From: Posidonia oceanica
Lineage: Eukaryota; Streptophyta; Magnoliopsida; Alismatales; Posidoniaceae
Direction of reading: 5' to 3'
Length of the DNA: 64,000 bases
NCBI GenBank assembly: GCA_037176725.1
Contig: JAZBRS010000060.1
Coordinates: 57,874,001-57,938,000, forward strand
A program made the translations under genes and the position numbers. The notes under the pieces were generated by a model, which had not been told where the DNA came from, made no database searches, and saw only the letters and a program-made list of their open reading frames with translations. How positions within the stretch are numbered: the stretch's first letter is position 1; each line of letters begins with the position of its first letter. Shown one piece after another: positions 19,719 through 29,745 of the stretch.

Positions 19719-22700
19719 TATTGACACCCCATTTTGACAGGCTGAATCAATTGGAATCTTCTGAACCCAAACCTAGGTCCAAACCCACACCATTCTCTTC
19801 CCCTTTCCCTTCAAAACAAGCCCAAACTCAACCTAAGATTACACCCCTTTTCCAAACCCAAAAACTATCCAAAATCCATAGGAAAACTCACCCTTCCCAA
19901 CTTAGCAAACCCACCAAAAAGCCCTTAAAATTTCAAACCAAAACCACTCCCAAAAACCCTAGGAAACTTAGGCAAAACTACCCTTTTTCTACACCTCAAA
20001 ACCCTTCCAAAACTTCGTCAAAACCAAACCAAAACGCTGGGAGCAAGACTAGGGATGCTAGACTACACACCCACCAAATTTCACCTCTTTTTGAAACCTC
20101 TAAGACCTCCTTTTGCCCAAATTATCCTTTTCTCTCTCTTGGATTATTCTTTTCTCTCTCCTCTCTCTCTCCTGATTATCCTCCTCCTTTTCACCTCCTT
20201 TTCTCCCTCTTTTTTGCTTGGCTGTGGGCCCCCCTTGTGCTTCCATCTGTTCTCAATCTTATTCCTATTTTTATCTTATTTTTACCATTTTCTTTGATTT
20301 TCAAAAAATTATTTTCCTTCAACTCCTCTCTTTCCCATTTATTCCTCCATTTCTTCCTTTTCCTCTCCTTTCTAATTTCCTCTCCTCTTCTCTTGCAAAA
20401 CCTTGAAAAACCTTTGAAAACCCTTAAAACTCTAAAACAAAAGAGAAACAAGTCAAAATCTTAAGAAGAAATAATTAAAAAACTAACCAAACAATCAAAA
20501 AACAAAAGCCTAATTAAATCCAACTAAAAAAGGGGAAACCAAGAATGCAACTAAAAATGCGAAACCAACCAAAAGAAAATGCCGTAAAATCAAGGAAAAA
20601 ACCAAAAAGCAATTTAAAACAAGTCAAAGTGAGAACCTTACTAAAAGACACTCGAAAACAATTCCTAAAAAGAAAAGAAAACAATTAAAAAGGTGCCAAG
20701 ACAACTAATTAAAGAAAAAGAAGAAACCTAACAAATATAAGAAGAAGAACTCAAAAACCTAATTAAAAAAAAAGGAGGGAAAATGATCCAAAAACACCCA
20801 ACTAAAAATTTAACAAGAACACCTAACAAAAAAAAAGAAATTAATTAAAAGAGCCCAACAAACAAAAATCAAAAGCAAACCAAAAAGACTTAAGCAAAAG
20901 AGGACCAAAATCAAAAATACAAAACCCACTCCAATTAGTTTAAAACAAACTTTAAAAAAATCCTAATTAACATCCCAAGTACCTAACAAGGAAAACATAA
21001 TTAGAAAACAACTTAAAAGACTTAACAAACATTTAAACAAAATCAAAAACAAATCAAAATAAACAAAACTCTAAAAACCCTAATCAAAACTAAATCTCTC
21101 TAAACCCAACTAATTAATCAAAAACAATTATTAAAAAACTTAATCAAGGCCCCAACTTAAAGCACAATCACTCTAAAAAACCTTTCCTATTTTTATTTTA
21201 TTTTATCTTTTTATTTATTTATTTATTTATTTATTTCTCTCCTTTTTCTTCCTCCTTTCTTTCTTCCCTTCCTTTCTATTTCTCCTTTTCTTTTTTTAGT
21301 CCGGCCCACTTGACCTCCCTCCTCCTTCTTTCTTTCTCTTTATTTTTTCTTTCTTTTTTTCGCATAGGCCCGGCCCACGGCCGATTTCTCCTCCTCTTCC
21401 CTTCTTCTTCCTCTCCCGCTTCTTCTCTGGCTTCTTCTTTTTTCTCTCAGACACAACCAGCCTTCCGCAGTCGATAGCTCACCGTCCTTCCACCTGACCG
21501 TCCTTGCACCTTGCACGCCTTCTGCCCAGGTCGGACCGGCGTGTGCCGCCCTCCTCCCGTGCACCTGCAAGCAACATGCCACCACCAGCTAGAGCCATTA
21601 ATTGCAGCCAGAGAACCTGTAGATCAAAAACCATCCGAACTAGCAGCAGCGGAGAAGAAGGACACACCCTTCACTGCCTAGAGACACCCTCCTTCTTCCC
21701 GGAGCAACCCAAAGCGAGAGAGACCGAGGAAAACCCCCTTTTTCACTGCAAAGGCCACAGTTCTTCCTCCTCTTGAAGACTCAACAAACCAGACCCCAAA
21801 CACCTTCCGAAATCACCTCCATTTCCGTCCCCAATCTCACCCAAACAACCACCACCAGAGCCCCCCATTCAGCATCAAGAACCACCCTGAAACCACCCTC
21901 CAACTCCTCCATTTCCAAAACAGAACCCATCACCACTTCCCCTGGAATTCCCCGCACAACAGATTCCAAATCCATCCCAAATTCCTCCCAGCAACCCGCC
22001 TGAATACCACCTTCTCAAACCACCCAAGCTTCACCTCCAACTCTCACCGCAGTTCAAACCCACCACAACAAACAGTTGTCCTAGTTTACTGCTCGAAATC
22101 CCTCCGCCTGCAAACTCCTGAACTAGGCCTCCACGACCCAATTTGACTTTCCAGAAACGCTCATCCAACCTCCAGAAGCTCGCCAGAACTCTCCGTTCAG
22201 CCCAGAGAGCAACACAGCACTCCCCCACGTCCGGCAGCCTCTGCTGAATCCAAAGGAGCCGCTTTCTCCCACCAGCTTCAGAACTCCCTTCCGAGCATCC
22301 AACGAGCTCCGGAGGACTTCGTGGTGCCGTTCCAAGCACTCGCGAGGTGCCGACGACGCCCGCACTAGTCAGACGAACCTCGCCGCCATCTGCAGAACCG
22401 ATCCACGTCGGGGGGACGCTCCGGACAACGCAGTAGGTATCCTTCTCCTCCATTAACTTAGTCTTCCCCGGTTCTTGCTTTTCCGCCCTTTAGAGTGGGG
22501 TTTCGCTTCCTCCTGCTCCGAGTCAGCGCCGCCGGCAACGTCTTCTTCTCCGGCAAGCTCTGAGCTCGGATCGCCGCCCCAGCTGCAGAACGCCTCGCCG
22601 ATCGTCGCCCTAGGTCCGCACGACCTCCAAGAACTCTCCGGTGGCCTCAGAACGCCACGACGACGCTCCGATCACCTTCCCTGCCTCCGAATAGGTCTGC

Positions 22701-22835
22701 AGACCTCTGGCGTTTCCTCCGGCCTGATCCAGACAGCACCAAGCCGCGCCGACGCAGCTCAGACCTCCGCCGAACTCCAGGGAGCATCGCCGCCGCATCC
22801 GCGCCTCACCAGCCTCCCCCCTTCGCTCGCGACGG

Positions 22836-22861
22836 CCACTGGTAGCACTGTGCTACAGTGG
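22836..22861. repeat. conserved palindrome GTAGCACTGTGCTAC in LTR-A
   Basis: The 15-mer at 22842-22856 is a perfect inverted repeat around one base. CCACT and AGTGG extend the stem with one bulged base. The same structure is kept at 32871-32896 in the other LTR. Confidence 0.75.
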
Positions 22862-23989
22862 TCGCCGTTTTGCTTTTACTGTGGCTTTATTTTTCCTCTG
22901 TTAGCTAACTTTACCATAAATTGCATTTTCGGTTTCAGTTTTTAGTTTATTACGTTCTGGTCCTTCCACAGTTGAGGATTCATTTAATTCTGAATTAAAA
23001 TCATATGAACTTGCATGGAAAAAATCCAAAAATCAATTAATTGCATGTTAGTCCTCCTGATGTTAATCTGATCTAAATGCACATATTTTACCTTGTTATA
23101 TTGCATTTCTGGTCCCTGTTATTTTTCTTATTTGCAATTTAATCCTCTGATCTGTTAACTTAGGTTTTATTTGTCTATTTTTCTTACTGCATTGCATTAT
23201 CCTCCCTCACATTATCTGATTTTTGCATATAGGTCCTTCATGATGCACAGCATACATTTAAATGCATATTTTGCTTATAAAATTGCATTTCTTACCCTGC
23301 ATGACTTGAAAATTGCATATAGGTCCTCTGCATGCTCACAGTATGTATTTAAATGCATAGTCTGCTTATAAAATTGCATTTTTGCCCCTACATGTTTGAA
23401 AAATTGCATATAGGCCCCTGTTTGCATTCCAGACCACTCAAACCCCTGTTTTGCTGGAAAAATTGCATCTTAAACCCTGTTGATTTCAAAATTGCATGTC
23501 GACTTACCATTCGACTTCGAAACCTGTCTTGATGCATGGCTACCCTGAAAAATTTGCATTTGAACCCCGTATTTTGTAAAATTGCAATAAGACCCCCGTC
23601 TTTTTCAAAATTGCATGTAAGTCCCCTTTTTTTTTCCTGAAAAATCATCCTTAAGTCTCTTCTTGCATTCTGTACGCATTGCATCCTTGCATCCGGCATC
23701 CCTTGCACACACTCAGGCATTCTTGGCTCCCGTTTACACGGGAGGACCTGTTTTGCACACCCCTTAGGCCCCTTCTACACTTAGATCTTATCCTCTCCCC
23801 TTTTCTAGCCTCCCGCCTTGAAGTCTGGATATCTTCAGATCCGGCCGTTGGATCTTCTCAAGTAAGCTACCTGGGCGACCCCAGCGGAGCATTCTTCAGC
23901 ATGGACCAATCAGATTTCAGATCAGGCGTCAGATTTCCAAGGTAAGTCCTCTTGAACTTCGGCAGCATCTTTTGCATATCATTCGCATT

Positions 23990-24745
23990 GCATGGCTTTT
24001 GCGCGCTCTTTATCGCTTTATTTCTCGCACCATTTTGCGTGCCGCTTGTTCCTCGCACCGTTTTGCGTGCCGCTTTGTTTTCCTGCACCGTTTTGCGTGT
24101 CGCTTTGTTTTCTTGCAAAGTTTCGCGTGCCGCTTTCTTTCCTGCACCGTTTTGCGTGCCCAACTTTGTTTTCTCACACCATTTTGCGTGCTGCTTTGTT
24201 TCTCGCATCGTTTTGCATGCTGCTTGTTCCTCGCACCGTTTTGCATGCCACTTTGTTTTCTTGCACCGTTTTGCGTGCCGCTTTGTTTCTTGCACCATTT
24301 TACGTGCCGCTCTTGTTTCTCGCACCGTTTTGCATGCCGCCTTGTCTTCTTGCACTGTTTTGCGTGCTGCTTTGTCTTCTTGCACCGTTTTGCGTGTCGC
24401 TTTGTTTCTTGCACCGTTTTGCCTGCCGCTCTTCTTTCTTGCACCGTTTTGCGTGCCCGACTTTGTTTCTTGCACCGTTTTGCGTGCTGTTTTGTTTCTT
24501 GCACCATTTTTCGTGCCCGGCTTTATTTCTCGCGCTGTTTTGCTTGCGGCTTTGTTTTCTTGCACTGTTTTGCGTGCCGCTTTGCTTTCTTGCACCGTTT
24601 TGCGTGCTGCTTTGTTTTCTTGCACCATTTTGCGTACCTCTCTTGTTTCTTGCATTGTTTTGCATGTCGACCTCATTTCTTGTACCGTTTTGCGTGTCGG
24701 CTTCGTGTCTTGCACCGTTTTACGTGTTTTACGTTGTTTCCTCTT
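23990..24745 (+). repeat. 30-33 bp minisatellite in LTR-A
   Basis: Tandem units read roughly TTGCACCGTTTTGCGTGCCG followed by CTTTGTTTTC. By eye there are about 24 units. Unit length stays a multiple of three, so all six frames remain open for 165-312 codons (Cys/Phe/Ala-rich one way, Lys/Arg/Asn/Thr-rich the other). These frames are artefacts of the repeat. Confidence 0.9.
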
Positions 24746-24997
24746 GCATGTTGCCCGCATTGCCTGTTTTCACCGTTGTTTTGTTTTATCGCCTGCATTT
24801 GCATATAGGGCGGTGATGCTTACTGCCTGGAGTTCTCACGAGCCAGGTTCCACCCGGTTCGGATCACAGACAGCGTTGCTGAGCGCTTAGATTGCACGTT
24901 TACTTTCTTGCATTGCTTTCCATCACTTAGAGCACACCTTTGAGCATTTAGATAGGCATTCATAAGCACTTAGGCATTCAAAGTCTGCATTTCCCTG

Positions 24998-25135
24998 CGT
25001 ATGCGAGCGTAAGCCTAGAAAGACTGATTCTCAGGCGTGTCGGAGGTGCCTAACACCTTCTTCGCACGTAACAGGAGTCCTTGCCCTCTCTCTTGGCCCG
25101 TAATGACCATATTGCCCTTATCCTAGGCACGAGTC
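24998..25135 (+). other. conserved LTR block in LTR-A
   Basis: Same block as 1064-1200, including GTGCCTAACACCTTC and CCTAGGCACGAGTC. The PBS-like TGGTGGCGACTCCG follows at 25259. Confidence 0.65.
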
Positions 25136-25435
25136 ACATCATTTGCATTCGTTTGCATCTCATTTCTTCTGCATTGCCTTGCATTGCATCTTTTGCTTGG
25201 TTTTGCGTGATTATTCACGCATTTCCCCGGTTTTCCTTGTCTCCCGATCTAATAGACTTGGTGGCGACTCCGATTTTGTCTTATCTTCTTCTTTTCTTCC
25301 CCTTTTTCCTTTTTTAAATGTTTTCGAGTTAAGTCTTCCTTCTCGGACATAGCCGCTAATAGTGAGCCTGATTCTGATCGGTGCACGCGAGCTTTGGCAG
25401 TGTGCATGGATGATCTGAACACCGGGATTACTACA

Positions 25436-25440
25436 GCTCC
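25436..25440. other. target-site duplication GCTCC (right) of 5.7-kb solo LTR
   Basis: Exact copy of 19714-19718, directly after TTACTACA. Confidence 0.9.
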
Positions 25441-26272
25441 GCTGCTCGCTTGCCGCCGCCCCGCTTTGTCGACCGCCTTGCTTTTATGCTAGCCTTGTCT
25501 CATAGCATGCATCTTTACAGTTTTTATCTTCGATTTCAAGTTTTGCATAGCTTTCCTTGGCGATGATTGCAACTGTCTTGAGCAGTAGGAGAACTACTCT
25601 TTGCTGCCAGCTCCACCGGCGACAGGCACTGCCGGCCCTGTGGCAGGCGACTCCAGTAGCATCTCAGGCAGTGGACATAGCCCCCTTCTGCCGCCTTGTT
25701 TTGTTTACTCGACCCGCATAGCTTTTGTTTTGCTTCTCACTTGCTTATCGCCTGTTTGCAATGCTTTGCCTTTATTTAATTGCTTTTAAACAAGTTTGCT
25801 AAGCTTTGCATGGTTTATTAATTGCATCTTGCATACCACCTTAGGGCGAATATAAACCGACGTTTCACGCCAACATTTGCCACATTTTGCGGATCAGTTA
25901 AGAAAGACCGATTCCTTGGGCATGTCGGGGGTGCCTAACACCTTCCCCGCGCGTAATAGGAGTCCTTGCCCTTTCTCTGGACTGCAGTGACCTTGTGTCA
26001 TGCATTTGCATTTATCTTTGCATGCTTTTTAAAATGCATAGGCTTTTCCCTACACGTTCTTTCCTCGGTTTTCCTAATTTTCCCACTTTAATAAATCAGG
26101 TGGCGACTTTGTGTCTTTTATTTATTTTTCTTTGGCTTTCATCTCTGCTTTTCAGTGTTTTTGAGTTGAGTTTCCTCCTCGGATTCACCCGCATATAGTG
26201 AACCTATTTCTGATCGGTGCACGCGAGCTTTGACATCGTGCATGGACGATTTGAATTTCAGGATTACTATAG

Positions 26273-26290
26273 TAGCGACTCCGCTGGGGA
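26273..26290 (+). other. primer binding site of element E3
   Basis: TAGCGACTCCGCTGGGGA, one base after the LTR end. It differs from the element B site (35959-35976) by G-to-A at position 2 and one C/T change. From memory, Tat/Ogre elements use a tRNA-Arg-type site beginning TGGCGA. Confidence 0.75.
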
Positions 26291-27494
26291 AACCCGACTT
26301 TGGCTTTCGTTCCACTCTTCCACTTTCTACGTGGCTTGCTTCTTTGCTTAGCTTAGCATTTGCTGCCTTGTTTATTTGCTTGTGGCATTACTCTTTATTT
26401 ATTGTCTCAGCATTTGTTTGCCTTATCTGCTTATGCATTGCTTTAATTCGTGCACTTTCTTGCTTCTAGTGTTCAATTGCCTTACTTGCATGATTTATTG
26501 CATTGATCCTTGCCTTTTGCCTGATGCTTGGTTTATTTTTGCACAAATATGCCATGTCACTGCACTAATACACATGCCATGCTTGCATATGCCTTTTGAT
26601 GTGCTGTTTGTCTTTCATTTTCACTGATTATGATCACGACACTAGCACATACTATGCGCATGCCTTTTGCAATGATGTTTGTTGCCTGCTTGCCATGATT
26701 GGGTGATTTTATTCCCCTTTTTGCATTAAGCCTAAGGAAAATTAGAGACTGATTGCTTCCCCCACGGCTAACTAAAAATGGCAAGTAAAAATCAACTCTA
26801 GGAGCAACTAGAGACCGCAACACACCTGCATCCCCTTGGAGTTAATAAAACGCACAAGATAAAAAACTCTAAGCATTTGCATAAAGCATCATATAAGGCA
26901 TGCATCTTCTCATCTGAGTCCATCTACAGTCTGAGAAGGATAGTCCCGATCTCTTGCCCCATCGCTTTGGCTTGGCGCAAGTTGGTCGGTCTATCCCCCC
27001 TTGTCAGGGGTTACGTCGGTGTGAGTAGAGGGTACCGCCCATGCTTTGGCAGGGTCGAGGCTCCTAAAGCACCACCCCATCACTGCCTGAGCTTCGACCA
27101 GGATTTAGACGTGGGACCTACTTTCTTCTAGCCTAAGTCGGCGACCGATACACCCGTGAGCATCTGAAGTAGACAGCCTACTAGGACACACTAGACTGGT
27201 GAGGGAGAGCATGCTAGAAAGCATACATCTGCATCCATGACATTCATGTCAAGCATTTGCATTTTACTTTCAGGTTCTAACACCTACTTTTGTTTGCCTT
27301 GTGCCTTGTCGAACAGGTCAGTGAGCGAGTTCCTTAGCTGGAGCTTGAGTTCTTTCTCTTACTGATGCCCCTATTGCGACACTTGCTTCCGACCATCCTC
27401 TTTTGAGCTACTCGCCTTTGCGACAATAGCTCCTCCTAGGATTCGTCCTCTTACTTCTCGTCGCAGCCTTGTGATCACTCGCTCTTGGTCAGCA
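26291..27494 (+). other. 5' leader of element E3
   Basis: No gene is visible. About 26745-26945 is conserved with 36563-36760 of element B (GACTGATTGC..., GCAAGTAAAAAT, GGAGTTAATAAAA, GCATCATATA, CATCTGAGTCCA). A long leader of this kind could hold packaging or translation signals; that is inference. Confidence 0.6.
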
Positions 27495-28414
27495 ATGGCC
27501 CAGTTTGCTGGTGAGTCCCAGACTCCTGTTGCCCCGGAGGGGGTTTCCATTTCGGTTCCTCCAACTCTCGCTTTGGCCCCCTCTGTACCAGTGCTTCCCC
27601 CTCTGGTACAGGCACCTCCCCTTTATTCTATGGGGCAATGGCAGACTCCGTAGACCTAGTCGCCGAGCCTATCTTGGTGTCCGCCACCCGCATTCCAAAG
27701 GCGCTACTGACTCCTCTCTCCCAGGGTTATGTCACTTTTGACACCCACCCTGTTGTGGCGACTTCCACCATAGGACCTCCGCCTCCTGGACAGTCTACGT
27801 CCCAGCCTCTTGACTATGGTCCCCCGCCAGTCCTGCAACTTGGTATACCCACTAGCGGGTCCCTTGAGGCGCAGTATCAGCAGCTGATGGAGACAGCCCA
27901 GAGACTGCAGGGCATGGCTCTATCTCTTCGCCCTTCCTACACTCCTGCTGCTCCCGAGGTTCCTCTATGGCCTGCTCCAGCCTTTCAGGCTTCCTCCTCT
28001 ACACTCCTGCCTAGACCATCGCCCCAGCTACTCACTGCCTCGGCGATGGGGGCTCAGCTTCCGCCTCCTGCATTTGCACAACACACTCCACAGCATATTC
28101 CTCCACCACCTGGTGGCCAGTCCTTCAGGCTAGTTGGAGCGCAATACCCCGCCGCCCGGCACCGTGCTGGTGCAGCAACTGTTGCTCCTGTACTATGCAT
28201 CACCCACTGCACAGCATGCTAGCTACTCTTACCCCCTACATCAGCAATTTCCTACCCCAGCATGCATTCCAGCACACACAACACCTATGCACGGATATGC
28301 CGTCCACCACGTCGCTCCACTAGGCGACACGATGGTGGATCCGGAGGAGCACCTCGGTGCAACCCAGTCGGTGTATGTGGCCTCTGCCCTTACTACCTCA
28401 TCACCTTTGGCAGC
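27495..28414 (+). pseudogene. gag N-terminal part of element E3
   Basis: The start is ATG 27495 (MAQFAGESQTPVAPEG), matching MAQ at 37305 in element B. It is Pro-rich and disordered in character. Shared landmarks with B are PPPPGGQSFRLVGAQY and MVDPEEHLGATQS. The frame shifts near 27640 and again near 28140, and a stop appears after PPLYSMGQWQTP. The gene is cut at 28414, within the segment matching about 38236 of B, by the insertion of LTR F2. No capsid core or zinc finger is present in this piece. Confidence 0.8.
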
Positions 28415-29745
28415 TGTAGACACCCCATTCTGACAGCCTAGAAGTTGGTAGTTCTCTTTTGTAGGCTTGTGTGGTCTCTGGATTGGCATTCCCTTTTCTA
28501 ACCCCTTTTCTAGCCCATTTCCAAACCCAAAACCTTACCCCAAACCCTAGAAGCCTTTACCAAGCCTTCTTGCAATTTTTACAACACTTCTAGGCCCAAA
28601 CCTAAGCTCTTTTGCAACTTATGCCACCTGAGTGTGTTGGACGTTGGAATAGGCAGCGTCCAACGTTGGACGCGGCCTGTGCTAGCGTCCAACGTTGGAC
28701 GTGCTCTAGTCTGGCATCCAACGTTGGACGCGCTCTGGTCTGGCATCCAACGACTCGAGGTCAGCAGCAGTTGCTCCGCCCCCTCCAGCTCACCGCCCGT
28801 CCAATCCCGTGCCTCCCCACACTTACTACTTGTCCCTTCCTCCACTCCACGCCATCCACTACCTTCCAAGCATCACTTACTACCCATCTCTCCTCTATTT
28901 CAGCTGATTTCAAGCTCTCCTCACCTCACTGACAGGCCTGTCTTCTGCCGGCCGTGTCCGCCACCGCCTCGCCTCCGCTGCCCTCCTGCCATTGCCCACG
29001 CCTTCTTCTGACATCCCACATGGCCTCCACACACTCACCCGCACCTGCCACGACCTGCCAATGCCTGAATTCGGCCTGCAAACCTCTGCACCAGCACACG
29101 AACCCATGCCCATTTTGCACAAAACCAGCAAGTTCATCCCATTGCCACTCACACCACACTACGCCTACGAGAGAATTTTCACTTCTGAGAGTAAGAAGCG
29201 ACTCCCTTCTCCGTCTGCAACCCATTGCTAGCACCTCCGGTGCTCCGAGCTGCTCAGGAGACTTCGCCGAACTCGCTGCTGTGCACACACCTGCAACTCT
29301 GGCGAACTTCGTCAACCTGCCGTTCCAGAGCTTCCAAAGGTTAGCTCTCTATCCCGTAGAGTCGTGCCTGCATGGTAGTACGTATCTATGCCTTTGTTGC
29401 AAGATTTTAGCTCCTTTTGGATGTGATGCACATCCAAAATGAAGTTCAGTGTGTTGGACGCACCAACTGGTGCGTCCAACGTTGGACGCGGCATAGGCCG
29501 GCGTCCAACGGCCTGCTTTGCTTCACCCTTGTTTGAATGCTTCCCATGCTTTTTCTTTGCATGCTTCTTTGCAAGAATATGCTATTTGCCTCCTTTTAAT
29601 TCTCTTTGATGTTATGCCATGTTTTTTTAGCTTGTTCCATGCTTGTTTGAAGGCTTTTTGCATGTTTAATATCCATCTGTCTACTGCCTTTGTTGGACGC
29701 TAGAATGAACTGCGTCCAACATTGGACGCTGGTTCACCTAGCGTC
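28415..29745 (+). repeat. 5' part of LTR F2, inserted in E3 gag
   Basis: It begins TGTAGACACCCCATTCTGAC, an LTR-start variant, directly after GCAGC (28410-28414), the expected target duplication. It contains GCGTCCAACGTTGGACGC palindromes at 28656-28673 and 29472-29489, the words that also mark the LTR at 1-1478. It is cut at 29745 by the LTR of element B; the remainder is expected to the right of the window. Open frames at 28579-29442 have no recognisable domain. Confidence 0.7.
28656..28673. repeat. perfect 18-bp palindrome in LTR F2
   Basis: GCGTCCAACGTTGGACGC is identical to its reverse complement. A second exact copy is at 29472-29489 and a near copy at 28685-28702. Confidence 0.9.

Larger units (their letters stand above)
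19719..25435 (+). repeat. solo LTR of the Tat/Ogre-like family (LTR-A)
   Basis: 5717 bp, starting TATTGACACCCCATTTTGAC (the expected TG start mutated to TA) and ending TTACTACA, with a perfect GCTCC duplication. It aligns with 29746-35957 throughout. Its parts are a Pro/Lys-coding-like C/A-rich start, a pyrimidine-rich tract (20130-20400), a strongly A-rich tract (20400-21180), a CT-rich tract, a GC-rich segment, then a 30-33 bp minisatellite (about 23990-24745) and the conserved 3' blocks. The 247-residue frame at 19721-20464 is low-complexity Pro/Lys/Phe/Leu and is not a gene. Confidence 0.92.
17689..26271 (+). repeat. LTR of element E3 (interrupted by a solo LTR)
   Basis: It starts TGTACACACCCCATTTTGGC at 17689 and ends GGATTACTATA at 26271, just before a primer site. 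Without the insertion at 19719-25435 it is about 2.86 kb. It contains repeated words around GGCGACTGACCTGC (near 17930, 18945, 19180, 19390 and 19640) and part of the conserved LTR block (25901-25992). Open frames at 18141-18969 overlap in several frames in GC-rich sequence and show no family motif. Confidence 0.75.

Noticed and set aside
19721..20464. 247-residue Pro/Lys then Phe/Leu-rich frame
   Set aside because: Lies at the start of a solo LTR, follows C/A-rich then pyrimidine-rich composition, and the LTR-B copy breaks the frame.
21340..22945. Pro/Ser-rich frames with both strands open
   Set aside because: LTR-A interior; the matching part of LTR-B does not keep the same frames.
23867..24890. 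Long overlapping frames (up to 312 residues) on both strands
   Set aside because: They are translations of the 30-33 bp LTR minisatellite; every frame is open, residues are repetitive, and copy number differs between LTRs.
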